Assembly: GCA_934662925.1 (NCBI GenBank)
Contig: CAKUKL010000041.1
Coordinates: forward strand, 1 to 9,373
Direction of reading: 5' to 3'
Origin: an uncultured Oscillospiraceae bacterium
GTDB lineage: Bacteria; Bacillota; Clostridia; Oscillospirales; Oscillospiraceae
Length of the DNA stretch: 9,373 bases
How positions within the stretch are numbered: the stretch's first letter is position 1; the number at the start of each line of letters is the position of its first letter. Under the pieces are notes generated by a model that saw only the letters and a program-made list of their open reading frames with translations, ran no database searches and had not been told where the DNA came from. The translations under genes were made by a program, and so were the position numbers. Shown here piece by piece: positions 1-7,138 of the stretch.

Positions 1-598
1 AATGATATGTGATCCGTCCGTCGTGATATTCCCGGTCCACATAGCCGCCGAACTTCACCGCCACCGCCTGATCCGGCTTCGCCGTCTCCCACGGGTAGCC
101 CGCGTCCAGCCACGCGTCCGGCTCCTCCGTCTGATAGCCGTCCACGATCTTCTGCCGGAACAGGCCGAAGCGATAGCGGATGCCCATGCCGCCCCCAGGC
201 ACGCCGAGGAAGGCCATGGAATCCATGAAGCAGGCGGCCAGGCGGCCCAGACCGCCGTTGCCGAGACCCGGGTCCCGCTCCAGCTCGCAGATGGCGTCCA
301 GATCCTCCCCCAGATCCCGCAGCCCGTCCCGGACGATGTCCCGGATGCCCAGATCCAGCAGATAATTGTTCAGCAGCCTGCCAATGAGAAACTCCATGGA
401 GAAGTAGTAGACCTCCTTCTCCTGCCCGGCGCGCACCCGCTCGATGGTCTCGGTGCGCACCTTGGACGCCTGACTTTTGATCAGACTCACCAGCACCTGA
501 TATTTTTCCAGATCGCTGCACAGCTCCAGCGGCTTGCCCGCGATGTCGATGCAGCCGTTGCGGAACGCGATCTTGAAGTCCTCTTTTCCTACAAACAT
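1..598 (-). CDS. glgP: Glycogen phosphorylase, N-terminal part (truncated by window edge)
   Basis: This is the first 199 codons of a GT35 glycogen/maltodextrin phosphorylase. The family removes glucose from non-reducing ends of alpha-1,4 glucan as glucose-1-phosphate, using pyridoxal phosphate, in the cytoplasm. Visible family blocks are FSMEFLIGRLLNN (about residues 66-78), the glycine-rich DPGLGNGGLGRLAACFMDS (109-127), MGIRYRFGLFRQKIVDGYQ (138-156) and EEPDAWL followed by YPWE. The PLP lysine and C-terminal catalytic half lie beyond the left edge. The start is the ATG at 596-598, with a GGGAG motif at 610-614 about 11 bases upstream. The gene follows glgB after 77 bases, which favours glycogen phosphorylase over a maltodextrin-specific enzyme, though the two cannot be separated on this fragment. 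The frame is intact up to the edge. Confidence 0.95.
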   Translation of the reverse strand, partial: MFVGKEDFKIAFRNGCIDIAGKPLELCSDLEKYQVLVSLIKSQASKVRTETIERVRAGQEKEVYYFSMEFLIGRLLNNYLLDLGIRDIVRDGLRDLGEDLDAICELERDPGLGNGGLGRLAACFMDSMAFLGVPGGGMGIRYRFGLFRQKIVDGYQTEEPDAWLDAGYPWETAKPDQAVAVKFGGYVDREYHDGRITYH

Positions 599-675
599 AA
601 AATGGTCATCTCCCAAGGGCGGCGCCGCGCCGGCCCATTCCGGCGGAGGGTACGCGCGCGTGTTCTCTGTCTATT
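599..675 (-). other. glgB-glgP intergenic spacer with GC hairpin
   Basis: This 77-base spacer has no convincing promoter. It contains an imperfect GC-rich stem: 617-620 pairs with 633-636 and 621-624 pairs with 628-631, with one bulged G. The stem lies just ahead of the glgP ribosome binding site (610-614). No T run follows it, so it does not look like a terminator. Co-transcription of glgB and glgP is therefore the simplest reading. The stem could affect message stability between the two genes, which is inference. Confidence 0.4.
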
Positions 676-2619
676 CTATTTCTCTGCCCGCGGCTCCGGT
701 TCCGGCTCCCCGCCGTCCCGCCGGAGGATCACGCCGCCCAGCGGCGGCACCGTGAGGGTCAGCGACTGCGCCCGGCCGTTGGCGGGAACCTCCTCCGTCC
801 GCAGGATGCCGGGGTTGTAGTGCAGGCCGCTGCCGCCGAAGCGCTCCTCGTCGCTGTTGAAGATCTCCCGCCAGCGCCCCGGCTCCGGCGCGCCCAGCCG
901 GAAGCCGAAGTGGCTGTCCGTCCGGAAATTGATGACCACAAGGGTCACGTCGTCTTTTTCTCCCCGGCGGGCGTAGCTCAGAATGCTGTCTGCCCGGTCG
1001 TCCGGGTCGATCCATTCAAAGCCGTCCCAGCCGTGCTCCCGCCGCCAGAGGCTCGGCTCCGCGCAGTACAGCCGGTTGAGCTGCCGGATGAACTCCTGAT
1101 GCTGCCGGTGGTGGTCGTAGTCCAGCAGGAACCATTCCAATCCCTCGTAAAACCGCCACTCGATGAACTGGCCGAACTCATTGCCCATGAAGTTCAGCTT
1201 CCCGCCCGGGTGGGTCATCTGATACAGGGCCAGCAGCCGCAGCCCGGCGAACTGCCGCCAGTAATCCCCCGGCTGCCGCCCGATGAGGGAGCGCTTGCCG
1301 TGCACCACCTCGTCGTGGCTCAGGGGCAGGATGAAATTCTCCGAAAAGGCGTACATCATGGAGAAGGTGAGCTTTTCGTGGGCCCCGGGCCGCCACGGGA
1401 AGTCCGTCTGCAAATACCGCAGGGTGTCGTTCATCCACCCCATGTCCCACTTGTAGTGGAAGCCCAGCCCCCCCTGCTCCGGCGGCTTTGTTACCATGGG
1501 CCACGCCGTGGATTCCTCCGCCGCGGTGAACACGCCGGGGAACTGCTCCCCCACCGTCCGGTTGAACTGCCGCAGGAACTCCACGGCCTCGAGGTTTTCC
1601 TCCCCGCCGTTCCGGTTGCGCCGCTGCCGGGCGGGGTCGTCCACGCCGTAGTTGAGATACAGCATGCTGGTCACGCCATCCACCCGGATGCCGTCGGCGT
1701 GGAACCGCTCCAGCCAGAATACCGCGCTGGACAGCAGGAAGGACCGCACCTCTCCCCGTCCGAAGTCGAAGGTGTACGTCCCCCACTGGACGTGATCCTG
1801 ATCCTCGTACAGCTTTTCGCCGTTGAACCGGCCCAGCCCGTGGCTGTCCCGGCAGAAATGCCCGGGCACCCAGTCCAGGATAACTCCCAGCCCCGCCCGG
1901 TGGCACCGGTCGATGAGGTACATCAGGTCCTTCGGCCCGCCGTACCGGCTGGTGGCGGCGAAATACCCCGTCACCTGATAGCCCCACGAGCCGTCCAGCG
2001 GGTGCTCCATCACCGGCATGAGCTCGATGTGGGTGTAGCCCATGTCCTTCGCGTAGGGGACCAGCGTATCCGCCAGCTCCCGGTATGTATAGAACGCCCC
2101 CGGCGGCACATCCTGCTCCCCCGCCCGGGGAACGTCGTGCTGCCGCCACGAGCCGAGGTGGACCTCGTAAATATTCAGCGGCTCCCGGAAGTGGTCCCGG
2201 CCCTTCCGGGCCGCCATCCAGTCTCCGTCCCGCCAGCGGTAGCCCGTGAGCTTCACCGCCCGGGACGCTGTCCCCGGCCGCAGCTCCGCGGCGAAGGCGT
2301 AGGGGTCAGCCTTATACAGCAGCTTCCCCGCCGCCGTCTCGATAAGGTATTTATACAGCGCCCCCTCGGCCACGCCGGGCACAAAGCCCGCCCAGACGCC
2401 GCCGCTGACATGGCGCAGCCAGTGCTCCCCCGGCTGCCAGCCGGTGAACTCGCCCACCACCCGGACGCTCCTCACCCCCGGCGCCCACACGGCGAAGCGC
2501 ACACCGCCCGCGCCGTTCACCCGGGCGAAATGGGCCCCCAGCCAGCGATAGCCGCGGCAGCATTCGCCCCGGGCAAACCGGGCCAGCTCTTCCCTTGTCA
2601 TCCAGCCATTTTCCCTCAT
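676..2619 (-). CDS. glgB: 1,4-alpha-glucan branching enzyme
   Basis: This 647-residue protein is a GH13 glycogen branching enzyme. It cuts alpha-1,4 chains and re-attaches them as alpha-1,6 branches in cytoplasmic glycogen. An N-terminal CBM48-type beta-sandwich spans about residues 25-120 (WAPGVRSVRVVGEFTGW). The (beta/alpha)8 catalytic domain carries all four GH13 blocks: DWVPGHF (249-255), DGIRVDGVTSML (309-320, nucleophile D314), AEEST (367-371, acid/base glutamate) and LPLSHDEVVHGK (431-442, D436). An all-beta C-terminal domain follows from about residue 545 and ends in a short PEPEPRAEK tail. The length fits Gram-positive GlgB without the extra N-terminal module of the E. coli enzyme. 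Block II reads VDGVTSM where many homologues have VDAVASM, a mild change. The ATG at 2617-2619 has GGAGG at 2626-2630, six bases upstream, which supports it over the internal Met7. glgP lies downstream. Confidence 0.97.
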   Translation of the reverse strand: MRENGWMTREELARFARGECCRGYRWLGAHFARVNGAGGVRFAVWAPGVRSVRVVGEFTGWQPGEHWLRHVSGGVWAGFVPGVAEGALYKYLIETAAGKLLYKADPYAFAAELRPGTASRAVKLTGYRWRDGDWMAARKGRDHFREPLNIYEVHLGSWRQHDVPRAGEQDVPPGAFYTYRELADTLVPYAKDMGYTHIELMPVMEHPLDGSWGYQVTGYFAATSRYGGPKDLMYLIDRCHRAGLGVILDWVPGHFCRDSHGLGRFNGEKLYEDQDHVQWGTYTFDFGRGEVRSFLLSSAVFWLERFHADGIRVDGVTSMLYLNYGVDDPARQRRNRNGGEENLEAVEFLRQFNRTVGEQFPGVFTAAEESTAWPMVTKPPEQGGLGFHYKWDMGWMNDTLRYLQTDFPWRPGAHEKLTFSMMYAFSENFILPLSHDEVVHGKRSLIGRQPGDYWRQFAGLRLLALYQMTHPGGKLNFMGNEFGQFIEWRFYEGLEWFLLDYDHHRQHQEFIRQLNRLYCAEPSLWRREHGWDGFEWIDPDDRADSILSYARRGEKDDVTLVVINFRTDSHFGFRLGAPEPGRWREIFNSDEERFGGSGLHYNPGILRTEEVPANGRAQSLTLTVPPLGGVILRRDGGEPEPEPRAEK

Positions 2620-2625
2620 GCGCTG

Positions 2626-2630
2626 CCTCC
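2626..2630 (-). promoter_or_regulatory. Ribosome binding site of glgB
   Basis: On the minus strand this reads GGAGG, six bases before the ATG at 2617-2619. It selects that start codon over the in-frame ATG six codons further in. Confidence 0.75.
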
Positions 2631-2737
2631 GGCGGCCTGCCGCCCGTCCTTTGTGTCCCGGCGGGCGCGCCCGCCCGCTCCCGTCAGCCGCCCTCGCCCC
2701 CGCATCCTTAGGGATGCAGGGCCTGCGGCTTTGTCTC

Positions 2738-2743
2738 AGTATA
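2738..2743 (-). promoter_or_regulatory. Candidate -10 element for glgB
   Basis: The minus strand reads TATACT here, one mismatch from the sigma-A -10 consensus. At a 17-base spacing the upstream hexamer is TACCAT (2761-2766), a poor -35, and there is no TGn extension. If real, transcription would begin near 2731 and leave a leader of roughly 110 bases. This is the best AT-rich candidate ahead of glgB but it is weak, and an activator might be needed. Confidence 0.35.
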
Positions 2744-2881
2744 CTACAACCGCCCGTCGAATGGTAGGGGCTTTGCTGATTTTTTACCTGACGCTTTCGC
2801 CGGTTTTTCCCGGCGGACGCGCCCGGTTTTTTCCGCTGGCCTGTCGTTTCCTGCGGAAATCATGACCGCCGGTGGTGATTG

Positions 2882-2930
2882 CAAAAAGAGTCCCCGGAGC
2901 GCATGAGCGCTTTGTCCGTCTGCCGGGGAC
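2882..2930 (-). terminator. Rho-independent terminator of the surface-protein gene
   Basis: Perfect 8-bp arms (2923-2930 and 2890-2897, GTCCCCGG/CCGGGGAC on the transcribed minus strand) enclose a loop. The loop holds a second perfect 5-bp hairpin (2898-2902 with 2907-2911). The stem is followed on the minus strand by TCTTTTTGC. The stem begins only two bases after the stop codon at 2933-2935. This separates the surface-protein transcript from glgB. The arms recur in the terminator at 5741-5780. Confidence 0.9.
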
Positions 2931-2932
2931 GA

Positions 2933-5521
2933 TCAGCCCTTGTTGGCCTGATAGCGGCCCAGCATCATGGCGGCGGTGATCCGGGTCACGGGACCGGTGG
3001 GAGCCAGCTTGTTGCCGGTGCCCTGGATCACGCCCTCGGCCACGGCCCACTGGAGCGCTTCCATCGCCCAGTCGCCCGCGGTGAACACGTCGTCATAGCT
3101 GAGGATGTTGGTGTCGTCGGCCACCTTGCCGTCCGCCCAGCGGTACAGCATGACGACCATGGTCTGCCGGTCAACGGTGCCCTTGGGGGCCAGCTCGCCC
3201 TTGCCGTTGCCGGTGATGATCTTCTTCTCCACGGCCCACTTCATGGCGTCGGCGGCCCAGGTGGAGACCTTGGCGGCGTCGGGGGCCTTCAGCTCGCCGG
3301 TGACGGCGGGGGAGCCGGAGGCGCGGTACAGGACCAGAGCCAGCTGCTCACGGGTGAGGGGGGCGTTGGGGCTGAACTTGCCGTCGGAGCCTTCCATCAG
3401 GCCCTGCGCCAGCACGTACTTGAGGGTCTCGCCGTCGGCGCCCTTGGCGTACCACGCGTCGGCGTCCAGATCGGAGTACTTGCCGATGTAGTCGGTGTCC
3501 ACCTTGTAGGTCACGTTGCCCACGACCTTGGTGTCAGTGACGATCTCGCCGTCCAGCTTGAGGGTGCCCTTGACGGTGATGGTCACGGCCTTGTCGGAGG
3601 TGATGGCCCTGCTGGCGGCGGTGAGGTTATTGACGGTACCGTTTCCGGTGACCTTCCACGCGGCGTCGCCGGTGAGGGTCACGTCCACGGTGTTGTAGCC
3701 GTTGAAGTACTCCTTGTTGGCCACCTGACCGATGTTGTAGTACTCGCCGATCCTGAAGCTGGTCAGCTGGTACTTCAGCCAGTCCTCGCTGAGCTTCTCA
3801 CCGGCCTTGGCGGCCTTGACGGCGTCGGAGCCTTCCTTGGTCACATGGATGGCGGCGGTGGAGGACACGGTACCCTCCAGCGTGGTGGTGCCGGACAGGT
3901 TGATGACCAGCGCGGAGGGAGCCTGCGCGCCGTTTTCGTTGGTCTCATAACCGGTGGCATTGTAGATATCGCCGGTCAGCTTGACGTCCTTGAAGTTGAA
4001 CACGCCCTTGTTGGCGGCCGCGGCGGTGCCGGTCTTGGTGGGCCAGCCCGCGTTCTCCTTGTGCTCGGTGTAGAAGGAGAAGGTGGCCATATCCATGCCG
4101 GTGGTGGCGTCGTCATTGTCCATGGCCTGAATGAGGATGCCGTTGCCGGGGTTCAGCTCCGCGCCGGAGGTGATGTCGGCCTCTACGGAGCAGCCGGTCT
4201 TGTAGAGGAAGGTGGTGTAGCCGGAGTTGACCTTGGTGCCCTCCTCGATGGTGATCTTATTGGTGCCCTGATGGATCATGAAGCCGAAGGTGTCGGAGTT
4301 GATGGTGGTCACCTTGTCGGCAGTGGGGGTGTAGGTGGTCAGCTCCTTGCCGTTGGCGTCGGTGAGGGTGATGGTCTCGCCCTTCTTCAGCGCGGTGTAG
4401 GTGCCGAAGCCGCCGGTGAAGATGGTGGCGTAGGTGCCCACGGTCATGTCAACGCCGTAGAAATACTCGTCGGCATTTCCGATGGCATAGGTGCCGTAGC
4501 CGGAGCGGCTGGTGTAGGGGTTGGAGTCCTTGGCGGCCTTGCTGCCGAAAGTGTCGTCATTCTGCATGACATAGTCCGCGCCGGTGAGCAGCATGGTGGT
4601 GTTCACCACGTTGAGCTTCATGTTGCTGCCGGAGTCGGTGGACAGCACGGCCCACTGGGCGGCGCTGACCTTGGAGTCGATGACGGTGGTGGAGGAGTCG
4701 GTGCCCATCAGGTTGGTGGTGCGGGAGGAGCCCATGATGCCCAGGATCCAGGGGGGCGCCACCATGGTGGACTGGTCGGGGCTGTTCTTGTAGCCCGCGT
4801 ACAGCGTGCCGCCGTCAGAGTGGAGGACGGAATCCCGCACGATGACGTCCGCGCCGTCGTCGGCGAACAGCGTCAGGTTGGCAACGCCGGAGACATTGAC
4901 CTTGGACTTCTCGATGACCAGCAGGGTCTCCTTGCCGGAGGCCATGATGGCGGCGCCGAGTCCGGAGAAGTCGCAGGTCTTGCTGCCGTCGCCCTTGCTG
5001 TTGATGGTGATGTCAGCACCGGTGATGGTGTACTTGGAGTCCACGACGATGATGGGGTTGAAGCCCTCGTACTCGCTCTTGATCACAAGGCCGGTGGCGG
5101 ATTCGCCGGTGACCTTGTCAGCACCGGAGGCGATGGCTTCCGCGACGGACTTGTCGGCCACCAGCTTGCCGTCCTTGACGTACACGGCGGTGGTGTAGGC
5201 ATAGTCGTCGTCCTCGGTGGTGTGACCGCCGCCGCCGAAGGAGCTGATGTTGTCCTTGTCGCTGGTGACGATCCGGTCTACCTTGTACTCTTTCGCGCCC
5301 GCGGTCTCAGGGGCGACCACGACGCCGTCCTTGATCCACACGGAGAGCTGGGTCTCGGGGAGCGTGAATTCCTGAGAGCCGCCGGGGCCGCCCGGCCCTC
5401 CGCCAGGTCCGCCGGGACCGCCTTCCCCGCCGCCCGGAGGCGCGGCAAACGCGCTGCCCACAGCCAGCCCCGCGACCATCGCGGCGGACAACAGCATCGC
5501 TGTCAGCTTCTTCAGTTTCAT
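2933..5521 (-). CDS. Secreted SLH-anchored surface protein with beta-helix-like body
   Basis: This is an 862-residue secreted protein of unknown specific function. A classical signal peptide (MKLKK, hydrophobic core, then GSAFA) is probably cut after A26. A Gly/Pro-rich run follows at residues 30-48. The long middle, about 50-670, is rich in Thr, Val, Asn, Gly and Asp. Its short strand-turn units (ITGADITINS, LLVIEKSKVNVSG, VDVTLTGDAAWKVTGNG) suggest a right-handed parallel beta-helix or adhesin-like solenoid. Three SLH repeats close the protein at about 682-736 (SDLDADAWY, then LTREQLALVLYR), 748-800 (WAADAMKWAVEKKIITG) and 808-858 (WAMEALQWAVAEGVIQG). SLH repeats bind secondary cell-wall polymers, so the protein probably sits on the cell surface. 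The start at 5519-5521 has AAGGAGG eight bases upstream. The in-frame ATG at 5525-5527 is only two bases from GGAGG, and the one at 5630-5632 lies upstream of the promoter. No catalytic motif was recognised. It appears monocistronic. Confidence 0.9.
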   Translation of the reverse strand: MKLKKLTAMLLSAAMVAGLAVGSAFAAPPGGGEGGPGGPGGGPGGPGGSQEFTLPETQLSVWIKDGVVVAPETAGAKEYKVDRIVTSDKDNISSFGGGGHTTEDDDYAYTTAVYVKDGKLVADKSVAEAIASGADKVTGESATGLVIKSEYEGFNPIIVVDSKYTITGADITINSKGDGSKTCDFSGLGAAIMASGKETLLVIEKSKVNVSGVANLTLFADDGADVIVRDSVLHSDGGTLYAGYKNSPDQSTMVAPPWILGIMGSSRTTNLMGTDSSTTVIDSKVSAAQWAVLSTDSGSNMKLNVVNTTMLLTGADYVMQNDDTFGSKAAKDSNPYTSRSGYGTYAIGNADEYFYGVDMTVGTYATIFTGGFGTYTALKKGETITLTDANGKELTTYTPTADKVTTINSDTFGFMIHQGTNKITIEEGTKVNSGYTTFLYKTGCSVEADITSGAELNPGNGILIQAMDNDDATTGMDMATFSFYTEHKENAGWPTKTGTAAAANKGVFNFKDVKLTGDIYNATGYETNENGAQAPSALVINLSGTTTLEGTVSSTAAIHVTKEGSDAVKAAKAGEKLSEDWLKYQLTSFRIGEYYNIGQVANKEYFNGYNTVDVTLTGDAAWKVTGNGTVNNLTAASRAITSDKAVTITVKGTLKLDGEIVTDTKVVGNVTYKVDTDYIGKYSDLDADAWYAKGADGETLKYVLAQGLMEGSDGKFSPNAPLTREQLALVLYRASGSPAVTGELKAPDAAKVSTWAADAMKWAVEKKIITGNGKGELAPKGTVDRQTMVVMLYRWADGKVADDTNILSYDDVFTAGDWAMEALQWAVAEGVIQGTGNKLAPTGPVTRITAAMMLGRYQANKG

Positions 5522-5529
5522 GTTCATTT

Positions 5530-5536
5530 CCTCCTT
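5530..5536 (-). promoter_or_regulatory. Ribosome binding site deciding the surface-protein start
   Basis: The minus strand reads AAGGAGG. It lies eight bases from the ATG at 5519-5521 and only two bases from the in-frame ATG at 5525-5527. This fixes the start at the codon that begins the signal peptide. Confidence 0.85.
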
Positions 5537-5591
5537 TTTGCTCTGCGGCCTTCGACTGCTTCCAACTGCTTCGGCCGTCCTGCATACCCAT

Positions 5592-5620
5592 AATATAACC
5601 TGAAAGCCCCACTCCGTCAA
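5592..5620 (-). promoter_or_regulatory. Sigma-A promoter of the surface-protein gene
   Basis: On the minus strand TTGACG (5615-5620) and TATATT (5592-5597) are separated by exactly 17 bases. Transcription should start near 5585, giving a leader of about 60 bases before the start codon at 5521. AT-rich sequence with A runs lies just upstream (5635-5680) and could act as an UP element. Confidence 0.85.
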
Positions 5621-5622
5621 GT

Positions 5623-5686
5623 CATTCTGCACAAAATTAACCGGCTATTTCGCTGATATTTAATCTTTTTTAACATTTTTGCACAA
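5623..5686 (-). repeat. Direct repeat upstream of the surface-protein promoter, possible operator pair
   Basis: On the minus strand TTGTGCAAAAATG (5674-5686) and TTGTGCAGAATG (5623-5634) are two near-identical copies in the same orientation. They start 52 bases apart, about five helical turns. The second copy ends two bases before the -35 element. The DNA between them is AT-rich. Position and phasing suggest binding sites for a regulator, but the protein is unknown and chance cannot be excluded. Confidence 0.45.
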
Positions 5687-5740
5687 GGTCAGCGCCGTTC
5701 CTTCGTATAAACCCGCCAAGGGCCAGATTTTTGCCCTGAA

Positions 5741-5780
5741 AATGGAAAGTCCCCGGCGCGGCCAACGCCGCGCCGGGGAC
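5741..5780 (-). terminator. Hairpin terminator of the metY-regulator transcript
   Basis: A perfect 14-bp stem pairs 5749-5762 with 5767-5780 around a four-base loop. It is followed on the minus strand by TTTCCATTTTC. The T tract is interrupted but the stem is very stable. It begins eight bases after the regulator's stop codon. The outer arms GTCCCCGG/CCGGGGAC match those of the terminator at 2882-2930. Confidence 0.8.
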
Positions 5781-5788
5781 CGATATGA

Positions 5789-7096
5789 TCATTCTCCGCC
5801 GTCCAGCCGGTCCGTCTCCTGCGGTTCGCCGGGATGACGCAGACTGTCCGGCTCGTCCCGCTCCAGCAGGGCGCGGTAGTCCAGGGCATAGAAGGAAAAC
5901 AGCAGGTGGCAGAACACGTCCGGGTCGCCCAACTCCAGCTTTGTCAGCTCGATGATGCGGGCGATGCGGTAATTCATGGTGTTCCGGTGGATATAGAGGG
6001 CGGCGGCGGACTCGCCGATGGAGCGGTTGTGGGTAAGGTACACCCGCAGGGACTCCAACAGCTCCGTCTCGTGGAGCCGGTCGTAGTCCCGGAGGAGCAT
6101 CACCGCCGAGTGACAGAACTGGTACAGATCCTCCCGGGCCGCCGCCAGCTCCAGCGCGTGGTACACGGCGTAGTTGTCGTAAAAATACAGCGCCTGCTCC
6201 GGTCGGAGCTTCCGCCCCAGCTCCAACGCCTGATCCGCCTGCCGGTTAAAGTCGGGCACGGCGTTGAGGTAGGACATGGGCCGACTCACGCCGGCAGTCA
6301 GCCCTTCCTGCCGGAGAATGGTCTCCATGGTCTCGCAGAAGGCCTCGTCCATCCGCAGAGTCTCGCTTACCGGGCAGAGCATTTTCAGCTCCTCCACGTA
6401 CACAAAGGTCTTGAACTGGGGGAAGGCGGCAGAGAACCGGTCCACCAGCCGCCGCCGTCCGGCGCTGTCCATTTCCACCGGGCCCTCCCGGCCCTGAATG
6501 GACACGATCTGCACCCGGCTTTTGGACAGCAGGTTCCAGTTGAAGTAGTCCAGCCGCTCCCGGATGATCCGGGGGTCGGTGATCCGCCCCTCCAGCAGGT
6601 CGTACACGAAGTAATCCAGCATACTGTCCGGTACGGAAGCCCGCGCCGGGTCCCGCTGGAGCTCCATGGCGATGAGGCTGCCTACGAAGTCGAAAAACTC
6701 CATGCCGTTCCCGTCCGGCACACCGAAGTACAGCGGCGCGTCCAGATAGCCCAGAATGCGCCCCTCCGTCGCCAACACCCGGCGCAGCATGGGCGGCGGG
6801 CAGTCCCCGCTCTCGTCCAGCACCGCCCGGCCCGTCTCCAGCGACTTCCGGTACGCGCCGTTAACGTTCCCGCAGGTGAGCACCCCCATGGGAATGCCCA
6901 TATTTCCGATGATGTCCGCCCAGCGGGCGTCCTCAATGCCGTCCTCCCGGGTGATGGCCATCACGGAGCTGCTCCCGTTGGACAGGATCATGGGATTGCC
7001 GAACTCCGGCCGGGCCAGATCCAGCAGCCGCTGGAGGTCGTGGGTCCGCATCAGCTCGTTGAACAGGGCAAACCCGGTTTCCTTTTGTGTGGACAT
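5789..7096 (-). CDS. PucR/CdaR-family transcriptional regulator
   Basis: This 435-residue protein has the C-terminal PucR-type helix-turn-helix at about residues 345-405 (LLESLRVYLTHNRS, IGESAAALYIHRNTMNYRI, then the hydrophobic DPDVFCHLLFSFYAL). The family includes regulators of purine catabolism and sugar-acid use. The N-terminal part (1-150) looks like a small-molecule sensing region, and the middle (about 155-330) resembles the degenerate GGDEF-like part of CdaR proteins. Neither assignment is firm. No transmembrane segment is evident. A charged low-complexity tail follows residue 410. The ATG at 7094-7096 has only a weak ribosome binding site (GGA eight bases away, or GAGGA twelve). It lies 42 bases after metY with no promoter seen between, so the two are probably co-transcribed. 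The effector and target genes cannot be read from the sequence. Confidence 0.9.
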   Translation of the reverse strand: MSTQKETGFALFNELMRTHDLQRLLDLARPEFGNPMILSNGSSSVMAITREDGIEDARWADIIGNMGIPMGVLTCGNVNGAYRKSLETGRAVLDESGDCPPPMLRRVLATEGRILGYLDAPLYFGVPDGNGMEFFDFVGSLIAMELQRDPARASVPDSMLDYFVYDLLEGRITDPRIIRERLDYFNWNLLSKSRVQIVSIQGREGPVEMDSAGRRRLVDRFSAAFPQFKTFVYVEELKMLCPVSETLRMDEAFCETMETILRQEGLTAGVSRPMSYLNAVPDFNRQADQALELGRKLRPEQALYFYDNYAVYHALELAAAREDLYQFCHSAVMLLRDYDRLHETELLESLRVYLTHNRSIGESAAALYIHRNTMNYRIARIIELTKLELGDPDVFCHLLFSFYALDYRALLERDEPDSLRHPGEPQETDRLDGGE

Positions 7097-7116
7097 ACGC
7101 GCATTCCGTCCTCTCC

Positions 7117-7133
7117 GGGGCGTTGGCCGCCCC
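7117..7133 (-). other. Small hairpin between metY and the regulator gene
   Basis: GGGGCG (7117-7122) and CGCCCC (7128-7133) form a perfect 6-bp stem with a five-base loop, in the 42-base gap between the two genes. No T run follows on the minus strand, so full termination is unlikely. It could tune expression of the regulator relative to metY, which is inference. Confidence 0.4.
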
Positions 7134-7138
7134 TTTCC

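Larger units (their letters stand above)
2620..2881 (-). other. Upstream region and leader of glgB, with two hairpins
   Basis: About 260 bases without a credible gene lie between the surface-protein terminator and glgB. A stem in the presumed leader pairs 2702-2707 with 2712-2717 (GCATCC/GGATGC, four-base loop). In the minus-strand RNA it extends by a G-U and three G-C pairs to 2698-2721. A second perfect 6-bp stem, CGCCGG/CCGGCG, lies at 2798-2803 and 2810-2815. Neither is followed by a T run on the minus strand. The segment 2640-2700 is extremely C-rich on the plus strand. I recognise no known riboswitch. Confidence 0.45.

Noticed and set aside
820..2865. A plus-strand open frame of about 680 codons opposite glgB
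   Set aside because: Antisense to an unmistakable branching enzyme, with no motif or domain of its own.
5378..5434. The Gly/Pro-coding stretch as a possible CRISPR or tandem DNA repeat
   Set aside because: It is in-frame low-complexity coding sequence (GGP-like units) within the surface protein, without spacers or conserved longer units.
2879..5593. A plus-strand open frame of about 900 codons opposite the surface-protein gene
   Set aside because: Its product is a monotonous Gly/Val/His/Asp-rich sequence with no family resemblance, and it is antisense to a gene with promoter, signal peptide, SLH repeats and terminator. It is a shadow of GC-rich codon usage.
5522..5632. An N-terminal extension of the surface protein to the ATG at 5630-5632
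   Set aside because: That codon lies upstream of the -35 element (5615-5620), and the extension would bury the signal peptide. The ATG at 5519-5521 has correct ribosome-binding-site spacing.
5719..5737. A short AGGGC/GCCCT inverted repeat in the spacer upstream of the surface-protein gene
   Set aside because: Only five base pairs with a nine-base loop, not followed by a T run, and next to a much stronger terminator.
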